A program made the translations under genes and the position numbers. A DNA stretch of 64,000 nt, taken from Sphingomonas sp. Leaf22. Lineage in GTDB: Bacteria; Pseudomonadota; Alphaproteobacteria; Sphingomonadales; Sphingomonadaceae. Of this stretch, positions 27,584 to 37,616 are shown piece by piece; the first letter of the stretch is position 1, and each line of letters opens with the position of its first letter. Location: positions 388,855-452,854 of the forward strand of contig NZ_LMKP01000041.1 in NCBI RefSeq assembly GCF_001421715.1, read 5' to 3'. The notes beneath the pieces were generated by a model that saw only the letters and a list, made by a program, of their open reading frames with translations, was not told the origin of the DNA and searched no databases.

Positions 27584-29116
27584 TTAGTACGCCCGCCCGA
27601 TCAGCACCCGCTCCACCGCCGGCGCACCGGTAAACACGCACGGCCCGTCGTCGCACCCGGTCTGCCCGAGCGGCGCGTTGCGGATGGTCAGTTTCAGCCC
27701 CTTCAGCCGCTGCACCACCGTTTCCAGCGCATCGCCGGTCGGCTTCGACCAGCGAACGTCGACCCAGCCGGGGTTCCGGATGCTTTCGGCGAAATGCGCC
27801 TCGACACCGGCCCAATCGTCGATGGGGACGATCTGCGCGCGGAGCCGTTCGGTCGACTGCCCCAGCAACGTCGCCTGAATATCGCCCAGCGTCTCGCCGA
27901 TCGACGCCAAAAAATCGGCCTGCACCACGACCTGCGAGTCGAGCTTGCCATCGGCGCGGTACAACCGGTCACGACGCACGACCGAGACATTGCCGCCGGC
28001 CATGTCGCGCCCACCGACTTCGACGATCACCGGCGCGCCCTTCTTGACCCAGCCCCAGCGCTTGGTCGCTGCCTTGGCCGGCTTCAGGTCGAGCAGCGCA
28101 CGGACCGGTTCGCCGAGCGCAGTCTGCTTCGCCAGCGCCGCCTGCAACTCGCGGCAATAGGCGATCAGCGGTTCGTCCTCGGGCGCGTCGCGCAGCATCG
28201 GCACGATCACCACCTGCCACGGCGCGATCGCCGGCGGCACGCGCAGCCCGTCATCGTCGCCGTGCACCATGATGACCCCACCGATCATCCGCGTCGACAC
28301 GCCCCAACTGGTCGTGTTGGCATGTTCGAACTGTCCTTCGGCATTCTGGAAGCGGATATTCTGCGCATGGGCGAAATTGGTGCCGAGGAAATGCGAGGTA
28401 CCCGCCTGCAACGCCTTGCCGTCCTGCATCATCGCTTCGATGCTGTAGGTCGCGACCGCGCCGGGGAATCGTTCATTCTCCGGCTTCTCGCCCGCAATCA
28501 CATGCAGGCCGAGACAGGTTTCGGCGAACTCGCGATAGACTTCGAGCATCTTGAGCGTCTCTTCTCGCGCCTCCTGCGCGGTGGCATGGGCGGTATGCCC
28601 TTCCTGCCACAGGAATTCGGCGGTGCGCAGGAACATGCGGGTCCGCATTTCCCAGCGGACGACATTCGCCCATTGGTTGATCAGCACCGGCAGGTCGCGC
28701 CACGACTGCACCCAGCGGGAAAAGGCGGTGCCGATCACCGTTTCGCTGGTCGGGCGCACGACCAACGGCTCCTCCAGCTTCGCCTCGGGATCGGGGGTCA
28801 GCCCGCCCTTGCCGTCGGCGATCAACCGGTGGTGGGTGACGACCGCCATTTCCTTGGCGAAGCCGTCGACATGCTCGGCCTCCTTCTCGAAATAGGACAG
28901 CGGGATGAACAGCGGGAAATAGCAATTTTCATGCCCCGTCGCCTTGATCCGGTCGTCGAGCAGCCGCTGGATACGCTCCCAGATGCCATAGCCCCATGGC
29001 CGGATGACCATGCATCCGCGCACCCCGGATTCCTCGGCCAGATCGGCCTCGGTGATGACGGCTTGATACCAGGCGGCGAAATCCTGTTCGCGGGTGACGT
29101 TGAGAGCGTGCTTCAT
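27584..29116 (-). CDS. proS: Proline--tRNA ligase, archaeal/eukaryote-like type
   Basis: A 510-residue class II synthetase that charges tRNA-Pro. Class II motifs are visible: motif 2 around VRWEMRTRMFLRTAEFLWQEGH and motif 3 around GGVIMVHGDDDGLRVPPAIAP. The N-terminus (REQDFAAWYQAVITEADLAEESGVRGCMVIRPWGYGIWERIQ) and the tail ending IGRAY are those of the type without the bacterial editing insertion, as in archaea and some bacteria. ATG 29116 is chosen because the family alignment begins there; upstream codons to 29299 have no homologous look. The divergent EamA gene starts 115 bp away. Confidence 0.93.
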   Translation of the reverse strand: MKHALNVTREQDFAAWYQAVITEADLAEESGVRGCMVIRPWGYGIWERIQRLLDDRIKATGHENCYFPLFIPLSYFEKEAEHVDGFAKEMAVVTHHRLIADGKGGLTPDPEAKLEEPLVVRPTSETVIGTAFSRWVQSWRDLPVLINQWANVVRWEMRTRMFLRTAEFLWQEGHTAHATAQEAREETLKMLEVYREFAETCLGLHVIAGEKPENERFPGAVATYSIEAMMQDGKALQAGTSHFLGTNFAHAQNIRFQNAEGQFEHANTTSWGVSTRMIGGVIMVHGDDDGLRVPPAIAPWQVVIVPMLRDAPEDEPLIAYCRELQAALAKQTALGEPVRALLDLKPAKAATKRWGWVKKGAPVIVEVGGRDMAGGNVSVVRRDRLYRADGKLDSQVVVQADFLASIGETLGDIQATLLGQSTERLRAQIVPIDDWAGVEAHFAESIRNPGWVDVRWSKPTGDALETVVQRLKGLKLTIRNAPLGQTGCDDGPCVFTGAPAVERVLIGRAY

Positions 29117-29231
29117 GGGACCGGGCGATAGCGGCAAAGAGGCCCGTTCGCCAAGCGGCGATACGCGCCTCCACCGCGACGCGACGCTCATGGGGTGGCG
29201 TCGCTGCGCGACAGCCTGTAGGTGCCCCCCC

Positions 29232-30128
29232 ATGCCCGGCGACCGCATCCTGAAGGGGCTGGCGCTTCGCCTGCTCGCGATCTTCTTTCTGTCCACCATG
29301 TCCGCACTGGTGAAGCTGGCGGAGACGCGCGGCGCGTCGCTGCCCGAAACGATGTTCTATCGCCAGCTGTGCGCGCTGCCGATCGTGCTCGGGTTCGTCG
29401 CTGCCGGACCGGGCCTGAAATCGCTGCGCACCACCCGGATCAGGGGCCATTTGACGCGGTCGATGATCGGGCTGGTGGGCATGGTCTTCACCTTCGGCGC
29501 GGTCCTGCTGCTACCGTTGGCGGAGGCGACGACGTTCCAGTTCACCGTGCCGATCTTTGCGACGCTGCTCGGCGCGCTGGTGCTGCGCGAACCGACCGGC
29601 TGGCAGCGGTGGAGCGCGGTGCTGGTCGGGTTCGTCGGCGTGCTGGTCGTGGCGCAACCGGGCAGTGCCCATGTGCCGCTGTTCGGGGCGTTCGTCGGGT
29701 TGATGGCGGCGCTGTTCGTCGCGCTGGTCGCGATTGCGCTGCGCCAGTTGCGCGACGAGCCGGCGGGAACGACGGTGTTCTGGTTCTCGACGCTGACCCT
29801 GCCGTTCATCGCCATCGCCTACGCGTTCAACATCCGCTCGCATGACTGGCTGACATGGGCGAACCTGATCGCGATCGGCATGGTCGGCGGCATGGGGCAG
29901 ATCGCGCTGACCGCCGCGTCGCGCGCGGCTCCGGTCGCGACGGTGGTGCCGATGGATTATTCGGGCCTGATCTGGGCGACCGTCTACGGATTTCTGTTAT
30001 TCGGCGTGCTACCGACGTCGATGACATGGGTCGGCGCGCCGATCATCATCGCCAGCGGGCTGTTCATCGTATGGCGCGAACACCGACTCGGCCGGCAAAA
30101 GGTCCGTTCGATGGTCGAGGAGGACTGA
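29232..30128 (+). CDS. DMT/EamA-family transporter
   Basis: A 298-residue inner-membrane protein with about ten helices in two EamA repeats. The hallmark FYRQLCALPIVLG in the first repeat and ATTFQFTVPIFATLLGALVLREP at the end of repeat one are typical. The second repeat has APVATVVPMDYSGLIWATVYGFLLFG. Members export amino acids, nucleosides or other metabolites; the substrate is unknown. ATG 29232 is the first in-frame start after the ProRS promoter region. The gene ends two bases before the convergent FNT gene. Confidence 0.88.
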   Translation: MPGDRILKGLALRLLAIFFLSTMSALVKLAETRGASLPETMFYRQLCALPIVLGFVAAGPGLKSLRTTRIRGHLTRSMIGLVGMVFTFGAVLLLPLAEATTFQFTVPIFATLLGALVLREPTGWQRWSAVLVGFVGVLVVAQPGSAHVPLFGAFVGLMAALFVALVAIALRQLRDEPAGTTVFWFSTLTLPFIAIAYAFNIRSHDWLTWANLIAIGMVGGMGQIALTAASRAAPVATVVPMDYSGLIWATVYGFLLFGVLPTSMTWVGAPIIIASGLFIVWREHRLGRQKVRSMVEED

Positions 30129-30129
30129 T

Positions 30130-30981
30130 TCAGTCCTCGATCTCATCGCGAACCTGCGCATGGGCGAGCAGCGCGAACAGGATGCTGCCGCCGACGATAT
30201 TGCCGAACAGGACGGGGACGAAGAATGTCAGCGCCTGCATCGCGCCCATGTCGCCATGCAGGACCAGCACCCACATTTCCGCCGAACCCGCGACGATATG
30301 GGCGAACCCGCCAAGGTCGATCAGTCCGGTCAGCAGCACGATCAGCGTTATCTTCTGCCCTTCCGCGCTCGGCAGCGTCCACACCACGCTCGCCAGCAGG
30401 ATGCCAGACGGAATGCCGGCCAGAAACCCGGCAAGGCCGCGATGGTGGAAGATCGCGCCGCTGACCCGGACCAGTTCGCCCGCCTGCTCGACGCCCAGCC
30501 CGCCCAGCATCGCAAAGCCGGCAAAGGCGAAGGTCCCGACCAGGTTCGCCGCCAGCACGATCGCCCATAACCGCAGGGTTCGCAGCAGGTTGCGCCCCGT
30601 CGGCTCGGTCGCCAGCGGCAACACCGCCGACAGCGTACTCTCGGTAAACAACTGCATCCGCCCGAGAATGACGACGACGAACCCCAGCGAATAGCCGAGC
30701 GCCTGCAACAACGGCGTCCATGGTCCGTCCGGCACCGCGGTATCCATCACCGCCTTCCCCAGCAGTGACAGGCCGATGGCGATGCCCGCGGTGATCCCCG
30801 ACCACATCAGCGACGCGGCCGGACGTTCCAGTTCCTCGATCCCCTGCCGCCGCACGACTTCGTGGACGATCAACGCAGATGCGGCACGCCGGTCGTCGAC
30901 GACCTCTTCCTGTTTGGGGTTCAGGGCGACTTTCTGTTCTTCATCGGCAATTTCGGGCGGGGATGATTGCGGGTCGGCCAT
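30130..30981 (-). CDS. Formate/nitrite transporter family channel (YfdC-like)
   Basis: A 283-residue membrane protein. After a charged cytoplasmic N-terminus of about 50 residues, six helices follow in the FNT arrangement (ASLMWSGITAGIAIGLSLLG, then LGYSLGFVVVILGRMQLFTEST, then VLAANLVGTFAFAGFAML, then GIPSGILLASVVWTL, then GGFAHIVAGSAEMWVL). FNT channels pass small monovalent acids such as formate, nitrite or lactate. The long N-terminus and central motifs look closer to YfdC than to FocA. ATG 30981 is preferred over TTG 30987. Confidence 0.85.
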   Translation of the reverse strand: MADPQSSPPEIADEEQKVALNPKQEEVVDDRRAASALIVHEVVRRQGIEELERPAASLMWSGITAGIAIGLSLLGKAVMDTAVPDGPWTPLLQALGYSLGFVVVILGRMQLFTESTLSAVLPLATEPTGRNLLRTLRLWAIVLAANLVGTFAFAGFAMLGGLGVEQAGELVRVSGAIFHHRGLAGFLAGIPSGILLASVVWTLPSAEGQKITLIVLLTGLIDLGGFAHIVAGSAEMWVLVLHGDMGAMQALTFFVPVLFGNIVGGSILFALLAHAQVRDEIED

Positions 30982-31024
30982 AGGCAAAAGGCAACCGTCG
31001 GTGGACCGGCCGGTTCCGCCGGCG

Positions 31025-31528
31025 TCAGACGCGGGGTCGTGCCGCCGCCAGCAGCGCGCGGGCGCGAACGAACATCTCCGCGCGGTGCGCGACGATCAGG
31101 CCCCAGCCCAGCGCCATGAACGCGTCGGTCAGCGTGGTCGCGCTCATGTGCAGCGCGCTCGCCCCGCCCTCGGCCATGACCTCCTTGAGCACCGTGCGCG
31201 CCGCCAGCAGGCCGAACAGGAACAGGAATGCGGCGGGCGATTGCCGGTGGCTGAGCCGGTGGGTTTCCGGGTCGATTTCGATATGCATCAACCGGCCGCG
31301 CTGCCAGCCGAGCGTTAGTCCGGCGACCGCGGAGATCGCGCAGACCGCCCAGCCCCAGCCGGTCGGCGGCATCGATCCGAACAGCGCGACCGCGACGACG
31401 GTGACGATGACCGGGACCACCCACAATGTCTCGAACCGCAGCCGGCGCAGACCCCGCCCCCGCCACCAGCGCAGCGACAGGATCAACGCCGCGACCGCGA
31501 TCGGGATCAGTTTCGGCCACCAGTCCAT
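31025..31528 (-). CDS. CcdC-like membrane protein
   Basis: A 167-residue protein with four to five hydrophobic helices and a cytoplasmic stretch RLMHIEIDPETHRLSHRQSPAAF that resembles the CcdC/DUF1453 family. The biochemical role is unknown. ATG 31528 follows a strong GGGGGAG site. It is next to gcvPB on the same strand after 48 bases, so it may be at the tail of the glycine-cleavage transcript, although no dependence is evident. Confidence 0.65.
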   Translation of the reverse strand: MDWWPKLIPIAVAALILSLRWWRGRGLRRLRFETLWVVPVIVTVVAVALFGSMPPTGWGWAVCAISAVAGLTLGWQRGRLMHIEIDPETHRLSHRQSPAAFLFLFGLLAARTVLKEVMAEGGASALHMSATTLTDAFMALGWGLIVAHRAEMFVRARALLAAARPRV

Positions 31529-31576
31529 TTCGGTATCTCCCCCGTCCCGCACGGCCACCGGGCGGGACGGCACAGA

Positions 31577-33151
31577 CTATTCCGCCGCCTCCGCGACCGG
31601 CGCAATGCTTTCCTTCCACGCCAGCACCGGCTTGCGCGCCGCCAGCGTTTCGTCGAGGCGACGGCGCGGCGCGAAGTGCGGCGCGGACTTGAGCGCGGTA
31701 TCGCCCGCCTTGGCGCGTTCACCGACCGACTTCAGCGCGCCGATGAACTGGTCGAGTGCCGCCTTGCTCTCGGTCTCGGTCGGTTCGACCAGCATCGCGC
31801 CGTGGACGACCAGCGGGAAATACACCGTCATCGGGTGATAGCCCTCGTCGATCAGGCCCTTCGCCACGTCGAGCGTCGAGAAGCCCTCGGCAAGGTTCGC
31901 GTCGCTGAACAGCGCCTCGTGCATGCACGGCCCGCTCTTGCCGAACGGCGCGTCGAGCGTGTCGTCGAGGCTGCGCAGGACGTAGTTGGCGTTGAGCACC
32001 GCGTCTTCCGACACCTGCTTCAACCCATCCGCGCCGTGGCTCAGGATGTACGACAGCGCACGGGTGAACATGCCCATCTGGCCATGGAAGGCGACCATCC
32101 GGCCGAAGCTGTCGGCGTGATGCTCGCCGGCGGTCTCTTCCTCGACCAGGACGAAGCGGTCGTCCTGCTTCTCGACGAAGGGCAGCGGCGCGAACGGGGT
32201 CAGCGCCTTCGAGAATACCACCGGACCCGACCCCGGACCGCCGCCGCCATGCGGCGTCGAAAAGGTCTTGTGCAGGTTGATGTGCATCGCGTCGACACCG
32301 AGATCGCCCGGACGCACCCGGCCGACGATCGCGTTGAAGTTCGCACCGTCGCAATATACGTACCCGCCCGCCGCATGGACCGCGTCGGAAATTTCCTTCA
32401 GGTCACGCTCGAACAGCCCGCAGGTGTTCGGGTTGGTAATCATCACCCCGGCGACGTCCGGCCCCAGCCGGTCCTTCAGCGCCTGCGTATCGACGCGGCC
32501 ATCGGCGGTCGCCGGAATGTCCTTGACCGTGAAACCGGCAAAGGCGGCGGTGGCGGGGTTGGTGCCATGCGCGCTTTCGGGGACGAGGATGATTTTGCGA
32601 TGCCCCTCGCCGCGCTTCTCCAGCGCCGCCTTGATCGCGAGGATGCCGCACAGCTCGCCATGCGCGCCGGCCTTCGGGCTCATCGCGACCGAATCCATGT
32701 TGGTCAGCGTCACCAGCCAGTGCGCCAGCTGATGGATCACCTCCAGCGCGCCCTGCACCGTGTCGATCGGCCCCAGCGGGTGGAGATCGGCGAAGCCGGG
32801 CAGCCGCGCCATGCGTTCGTTCAGGCGCGGATTATGCTTCATCGTGCACGACCCGAGCGGAAACAGGCCGAGGTCGATCGCATAATTCTGCCGCGACAGC
32901 CGGGTATAATGGCGCACCGTTTCCGGCTCCGATAGGCCGGGCAGGCCGATCGCGCTCTTGCGGGCATGGCCGCCCAGCCGCGACGCGACCTTCGGCGCTT
33001 CGTCGAAATCGACGCCGGTCGTCTCGTCCGACCCGATCTCGAAGATCAGCGCCTCTTCGAGCATCAGTGCACGGTTGCCGGTGAAGGTCGCCTGGCCCTC
33101 GCCCGTGGCCTCGCCCATGGCCGGACGCCAGCCGCTCTGGTTCACGCTCAT
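31577..33151 (-). CDS. gcvPB: Glycine decarboxylase subunit 2 (P-protein beta)
   Basis: The C-terminal half of the split PLP-dependent glycine decarboxylase, 524 residues. It takes the carboxyl off glycine and passes the aminomethyl group to lipoyl-GcvH. The PLP lysine lies in [21 protein letters not shown]. Other family landmarks are [28 protein letters not shown] and [11 protein letters not shown]. It overlaps gcvPA by four bases (ATGA), which should keep the two subunits stoichiometric. It is the last gene of gcvT-H-PA-PB and lies downstream of the glycine riboswitch. Confidence 0.97.
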   Translation of the reverse strand: MSVNQSGWRPAMGEATGEGQATFTGNRALMLEEALIFEIGSDETTGVDFDEAPKVASRLGGHARKSAIGLPGLSEPETVRHYTRLSRQNYAIDLGLFPLGSCTMKHNPRLNERMARLPGFADLHPLGPIDTVQGALEVIHQLAHWLVTLTNMDSVAMSPKAGAHGELCGILAIKAALEKRGEGHRKIILVPESAHGTNPATAAFAGFTVKDIPATADGRVDTQALKDRLGPDVAGVMITNPNTCGLFERDLKEISDAVHAAGGYVYCDGANFNAIVGRVRPGDLGVDAMHINLHKTFSTPHGGGGPGSGPVVFSKALTPFAPLPFVEKQDDRFVLVEEETAGEHHADSFGRMVAFHGQMGMFTRALSYILSHGADGLKQVSEDAVLNANYVLRSLDDTLDAPFGKSGPCMHEALFSDANLAEGFSTLDVAKGLIDEGYHPMTVYFPLVVHGAMLVEPTETESKAALDQFIGALKSVGERAKAGDTALKSAPHFAPRRRLDETLAARKPVLAWKESIAPVAEAAE

Positions 33152-34506
33152 GCCACTACCTCGCTCAATGCGCTCGCGAGCGCTTCGATATCTTCCACCG
33201 TCACCGTTTCGGTCACCGCCACGACCAGCCCGTTCGCCAGTGCATCCTCACCCGGATAGAGCCGGCCGAGCGACACGCCTGCCAGCACGCCGCGATCGGC
33301 GAGTTCGCGCACCACCGGCCGCGCTTCGGTCGGCAGCTTCAGCGTGAATTCGTTGAAGAACGTGTCGTTGACCAGCTCGACGCCCGGTATCTGCATCAAC
33401 CGCTCCGCCGCCGCACACGCCCTGGCATGGTTGACCTCGGCCAGTTGCCGCAGCCCTTTTTCGCCGAGCAGCGTCAGGTGGATCGAGAAGGCGAGCGCGC
33501 ATAGCCCCGAGTTGGTGCAGATGTTCGACGTCGCCTTTTCGCGGCGGATATGCTGTTCGCGGGTCGACAGCGTCAGCACGAAGCCGCGCTTGCCCTCGGC
33601 ATCGACCGTCTCGCCGCACAGCCGGCCCGGCATCTGCCGCACCAGCTTTTCCGAACACGCGAACAAGCCGACATAGGGGCCACCGAATTGCAGGCCGACG
33701 CCCAGCGACTGGCCCTCGCCGACGACGATGTCGGCACCCAGATTGCCCGGTGCCTCGATCGCGCCCAGCGCGACCGGCTCGGTCACGACCGCGATCAACA
33801 GCGCCTTCACCGCATGGGCGGCATCGGCGATGCGTTGCAGGTCGGGGATGCGGCCGAGGATGTCAGGATACTGTACCACGACGCACGACGTATCGGCGTC
33901 GATCTTCTCGATCAGCCGATCGTCATCGGTCTGCGCGACCAACCATGGCGAAGTCGTGTCGAGCACGTCGCCGGTGAATTTCGCCATGGTCTTCGCGACC
34001 GAAACGTAATGCGGATGCACCCCGCCCGAAAACACTGCCTTCGCCCTGCGCGTCACACGCCTGGCCATCGTCACCGCTTCCCAGCAGGCGGTCGACCCGT
34101 CGTACATCGACGCATTGGCGACATCGCAGCCGAGCAGCCGCGCGACCTGGCTCTGGAATTCGAAGAGCATCTGCAACGTGCCCTGCGCGATTTCCGGCTG
34201 ATAGGGCGTATAGGCGGTCAGATACTCGCCACGCTGGATCAGATGATCCACGCTGGCCGGCACATGGTGGCGATAGGCACCGCAGCCGAGGAAGAACGGC
34301 ACCGATCCCGCCGCGACATTCTTCGCCGCCAATGCCGACAGATGCCGTTCGACCGCGAGTTCGCTGGCATGGTTGGGCAGGCCGGGCACTGGCGCGCCCA
34401 ACCGTGCGGATTCGGGGACGTCGACGAACAGGTCGTCGATGCTGTCGGCACCGATGACGGCCAGCATCTCGGCGCGATCGGTCGGGGTCAGGGGAAGATA
34501 GCGCAT
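33148..34506 (-). CDS. gcvPA: Glycine decarboxylase subunit 1 (P-protein alpha)
   Basis: The N-terminal half of the split P-protein, 452 residues. It begins [19 protein letters not shown] and shows the subunit-1 motifs [49 protein letters not shown] and [18 protein letters not shown]. It pairs with GcvPB to form the active site. ATG 34506 has AAGGA nine bases upstream. A palindromic repeat fills the gap to gcvH, so the operon may be read through or attenuated there. Confidence 0.97.
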   Translation of the reverse strand: MRYLPLTPTDRAEMLAVIGADSIDDLFVDVPESARLGAPVPGLPNHASELAVERHLSALAAKNVAAGSVPFFLGCGAYRHHVPASVDHLIQRGEYLTAYTPYQPEIAQGTLQMLFEFQSQVARLLGCDVANASMYDGSTACWEAVTMARRVTRRAKAVFSGGVHPHYVSVAKTMAKFTGDVLDTTSPWLVAQTDDDRLIEKIDADTSCVVVQYPDILGRIPDLQRIADAAHAVKALLIAVVTEPVALGAIEAPGNLGADIVVGEGQSLGVGLQFGGPYVGLFACSEKLVRQMPGRLCGETVDAEGKRGFVLTLSTREQHIRREKATSNICTNSGLCALAFSIHLTLLGEKGLRQLAEVNHARACAAAERLMQIPGVELVNDTFFNEFTLKLPTEARPVVRELADRGVLAGVSLGRLYPGEDALANGLVVAVTETVTVEDIEALASALSEVVA

Positions 34507-34542
34507 GATGGTCCTTGTTGGTCCGCCGGGGCGGCCTCATTC

Positions 34543-34638
34543 GTCATTCCGGCGAAAGCCGGAATCCACGGATACGGGCGTCATCGACTCGGAACGCGCC
34601 GGCCCGTGACCATGGATCCCGGCCTGCGCCGGGATGAC
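34543..34638. repeat. REP-type inverted pair inside the gcv operon
   Basis: GTCATTCCGGCGAAAGCCGGAAT and the opposed ATCCCGGCCTGCGCCGGGATGAC flank about 50 bp between gcvH and gcvPA. In mRNA it would form stable hairpins, which in other systems change the relative amounts of upstream and downstream transcripts. Confidence 0.8.
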
Positions 34639-34663
34639 GCAGACCGGGGACAGATCGGTTGGC

Positions 34664-35035
34664 CTACAGCCGCGCGACGTAGGCCGCGTATTTGTCCTCG
34701 TCCATCAACTCACCCAGCTCGCTGTCGTCGCGCAGGGTCAGCTTGAAGAACCAGCCCTCGCCTTCGGGGTCTTCGTTGACCAGCGCGGGATTGTCGGCGA
34801 GCGCCGTGTTGCCTTCCAGCACGGTGCCCGATGCCGGGGTGTAGACGTCCGACGCGGCCTTGACCGATTCGACGACGGCGGCGTCGTCACCCTTGGTCAG
34901 TTGCTTTCCCTCTTCGGGAACATCGACGAACACAATGTCGCCCAGCTGGCCGGCGGCATATTCGGTGATACCGACGGTCGCGACTTCACCGTCGACCTCG
35001 ATCCATTCATGTTCCTGCGTGAAATAACGGCTCAT
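34664..35035 (-). CDS. gcvH: Glycine cleavage H protein
   Basis: A 123-residue carrier that shuttles the aminomethyl intermediate between P, T and L proteins on a lipoyl arm. The lipoylated lysine is Lys59 in [14 protein letters not shown]. The full family fold is present from [13 protein letters not shown] to [12 protein letters not shown] 35035 has GGGAG nine bases upstream. It lies 14 bases after gcvT in the same operon. A lipoate synthase is not in this window. Confidence 0.97.
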   Translation of the reverse strand: MSRYFTQEHEWIEVDGEVATVGITEYAAGQLGDIVFVDVPEEGKQLTKGDDAAVVESVKAASDVYTPASGTVLEGNTALADNPALVNEDPEGEGWFFKLTLRDDSELGELMDEDKYAAYVARL

Positions 35036-35049
35036 CCGGCAAGCTCCCT

Positions 35050-36276
35050 TTAGCGGACGTAACGATGGGGGACGAACGGCATCGGCACGACCCGTGCCGC
35101 ATGCACCTTGCCGCGCTGGCGCAGCATCACGGTTCCGGCCTCGGCCAGCGCCGGCGGGCAATAGGCCATGGCGATCGGCGCGGAAATGCTCGGCGCGAAC
35201 CCGCCGGAGGTGACGTGGCCGACGGCATTGCCATCGCCGTCGATCACCTCGGCACCTTCGCGCACCGGCTGGCGACCCTCGATGATCAGGCCGATCCGCT
35301 TGATCTCCGGACCCGCCGCGCGTTCCGCGAGGATGCGTTCGGCACCGGGAAAGCCGCCTTCCTCGCGCCGACGCTTCGACAGCGCGAAGCCGAGATCGGC
35401 GGCGACCGGCGTGGTGTCGGGGCTGAGGTCATGGCCATAGAGCGGCAGACCGGCTTCGAGGCGCAGCGAGTCGCGCGCGCCCAGACCAATCGGCTTGACC
35501 TCGGGTTCCGCGCAGATCGCGTCGGCAAAGGCGGTGGCGGCATCCTCGGGCAGCGAAATCTCGAACCCGTCCTCGCCGGTATAGCCCGACCGGCTGACCC
35601 AAAGGGCATGGCCGTTCCAGTCGAACCCGCCCGCGGTCATGAACGTCAGCGCGGCGACGCCCGGCAGAATGCGTTCGAGCGCATCGACCGCCTTCGGCCC
35701 CTGCAACGCCAGCAGCGCGCGGTCGTCGAGATGGTTGAGCGTGATCGCATCGGCGAGATGCTCGCGCAGATGGCCGATATCGTCATATTTGGTCGCGCCG
35801 TTGACGACCATATAGAAGGCGTCCTCGTCGGCGTCCGCGACGTCATCGTCGTCCGCCTTGAACGGGAACGGCACTTCCAGCCCGGCGGCATCGATCCGCG
35901 TGACCATGAGGTCGTCGAGGATGCCGCCCTGCTCGTCGAGCAGCAGCGAATAGCGCATCCTGGCGGGCTTCAGGATCTTCAGGTCGCCCGGCAGCAACGC
36001 TTCCAGCGCCGCGGTCGCGTCCGGTCCGTGGATCAGCAACTGGCCCATATGGCTGACGTCGAACAGGCCGGCGCTCTCGCGGGTCCACAGATGCTCGGCC
36101 ATGATGCCTTCATACTGGACGGGCATCGTATAGCCCGCGAACGGGACCATCCGCCCAGCCCTGGCGCGGTGCCACGCGTCGAGCGGCAGGGTCTGCGGCG
36201 GCAGTTCCTCGACGGGATCGCTGCCATCGGCGCGCAGTTCGTGGGCGGGTTCGCTGTTCGGGGCGGTATCGCTCAT
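35050..36276 (-). CDS. gcvT: Aminomethyltransferase (glycine cleavage T protein)
   Basis: A 408-residue folate-dependent enzyme that releases ammonia from the H-protein-bound intermediate and makes methylene-tetrahydrofolate. Motifs: [70 protein letters not shown], and the C-terminal barrel FVPHRYV. It has a 30-residue acidic N-terminal extension before the fold and an acidic [11 protein letters not shown] insert near 140. ATG 36276 has AAGGA upstream. It is the first gene after the tandem glycine riboswitch. Confidence 0.96.
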   Translation of the reverse strand: MSDTAPNSEPAHELRADGSDPVEELPPQTLPLDAWHRARAGRMVPFAGYTMPVQYEGIMAEHLWTRESAGLFDVSHMGQLLIHGPDATAALEALLPGDLKILKPARMRYSLLLDEQGGILDDLMVTRIDAAGLEVPFPFKADDDDVADADEDAFYMVVNGATKYDDIGHLREHLADAITLNHLDDRALLALQGPKAVDALERILPGVAALTFMTAGGFDWNGHALWVSRSGYTGEDGFEISLPEDAATAFADAICAEPEVKPIGLGARDSLRLEAGLPLYGHDLSPDTTPVAADLGFALSKRRREEGGFPGAERILAERAAGPEIKRIGLIIEGRQPVREGAEVIDGDGNAVGHVTSGGFAPSISAPIAMAYCPPALAEAGTVMLRQRGKVHAARVVPMPFVPHRYVR

Positions 36277-36344
36277 ATGCGCCAGGTCCTTCGTGAATCG
36301 GTTCAACGACGCCGGACGGCACAGGGGTGCCGCATCGGTCGTCG

Positions 36345-36532
36345 CCCCCTCTGTCACGGAACCTGAGAGCTTTCGCGTGGGGCTTGGCCCATGCTTACCC
36401 CTTCGGTGGTCCGACCGGTTCGGCCGCGACGCTTTCCAGAGTATCTTGCCACAAGCGCGGTCCCTGTTGCCTGAGAGATTCCGGGGCGGTTGCTCCTTCG
36501 GCGGCGGATCACTCCGCACTCTCCCGCGCATG
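36345..36532 (-). promoter_or_regulatory. Tandem glycine riboswitch upstream of gcvT
   Basis: Reading the minus strand, aptamer I (about 36532-36431) has GGGAGAG, CCGCCGAAGGAGCAA, TCTCTCAGGCAACAGGGAC and ACTCTGGAAAGC. Aptamer II (about 36430-36347) has ACCACCGAAGGGGTAAGC, AAGCTCTCAGGTTCCGTGACAGAGGG. Both carry the conserved cores of the glycine aptamer, arranged in tandem as in the classical riboswitch, about 70 bases ahead of gcvT. By family knowledge glycine binding turns on gcv expression so that excess glycine is used. The expression platform was not resolved. Confidence 0.93.
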
Positions 36533-36657
36533 GCGTCGGCTGTAAGCCTGTCGATGGCGCAAGCTCTGGCTTGAGGGCCGGGATTAGTCAATCGGGAAAG
36601 CGGGGACGGTGCGCTACCGGCACTCGTCATCCCGGCGCAGGCCGACCTCACCCTCTC

Positions 36658-36751
36658 GTCATTCCCGCGAAGGCGGGAATCCATTGCCGCAACGGTAGCG
36701 TCCCTTGCCGCAACGTCAGCGTGTATGGGTTCCCGCCTGCGCGGGAACGAC
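36658..36751. repeat. REP-type inverted pair
   Basis: GTCATTCCCGCGAAGGCGGGAAT and the opposed GGTTCCCGCCTGCGCGGGAACGAC flank a 45-bp centre containing two GCCGCAACG boxes. It fills the space between the riboswitch and the lipoprotein gene. Confidence 0.8.
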
Positions 36752-36783
36752 GAAGACGAAGCGGCTGCCCGTGCGAGCCGGCT

Positions 36784-37434
36784 TCACCGTGTGACGTTAT
36801 ACTTCAGCTGTTCGTCGGTCAGCTGGAAGCCGACCAGCGCCTCGAAGGTCGCGGCCAGCACCGCCTGCCGGACCGCCGGATCGGACAGCGGGTCGGTCGC
36901 CGCGTCCTGATCCCCGGGCTTGCGACGGCGGTTGATCTGGTTGCGCGTTTCCTGCGGCAGCGTCGCGGCGGCGCGGTCGACGATCGCGGTCCCCTGCCCC
37001 TGTGCCTGCGCGCGCGCCGCGCCATCGGCGAAGTTCAGCGTCACCTGCCCCAGCCGCTTCGACACGACCTGCGTGCCGCCGCGTACCACCGACACGAAAT
37101 AGGGGAGCGTCACCGTCCGGGCACCCTGCGTCGTGTTGCGGCGGGCCTGTACGTCGAACGTCAGCGTGCTGTTGATCGTGTCGCCGCCCTCGGCGCAATT
37201 GGCGCGCAGGTTCGTCAGCGTCGCGACGACGTCGATCGCCTTCGCCTCGCGGCTGGCGGGCGGGTCGAACAGCGTGATGTCGCCGGTCCCCGCCGGCACG
37301 CCCGCCACCGGACAGGCCGACCGCACCGCCGAAATGCCGACGCCCTGCGTCACGTCGAGTTCGCCGGTACGCTTGCATCCGCTCAGACCCGCAAGGGCGA
37401 TGGCGGCAACGACGGCGGTTTTGCGGAGGGTCAC
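36784..37434 (-). CDS. Putative lipoprotein, 216 aa
   Basis: The protein starts at GTG 37434 with AAGG upstream and has a lipoprotein signal peptide ([19 protein letters not shown], lipobox LSGC), so it should be anchored in a membrane facing the periplasm. The remainder contains a beta-rich domain ([40 protein letters not shown]) followed by an Arg/Gln-rich helix and a C-terminal helical part. The family is not recognised. It lies divergent from ispH across 182 bp. Confidence 0.75.
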   Translation of the reverse strand: MTLRKTAVVAAIALAGLSGCKRTGELDVTQGVGISAVRSACPVAGVPAGTGDITLFDPPASREAKAIDVVATLTNLRANCAEGGDTINSTLTFDVQARRNTTQGARTVTLPYFVSVVRGGTQVVSKRLGQVTLNFADGAARAQAQGQGTAIVDRAAATLPQETRNQINRRRKPGDQDAATDPLSDPAVRQAVLAATFEALVGFQLTDEQLKYNVTR

Positions 37435-37616
37435 GGGAACACGATACCTTATGCACGGGTGCGGCGATGCCGCGCCTCCTGATAGCCACGCTTCATAGGA
37501 ACCGCCTTTCGCGCGTGCAAGCAATCGAGTCGCTTTCGATTTGGGCGGCACCTGCCCGCTACCCCCACCCCCACACGACTTGGCGTGCCCCCAAACAAGC
37601 TGTAAGCGCTGGCACC

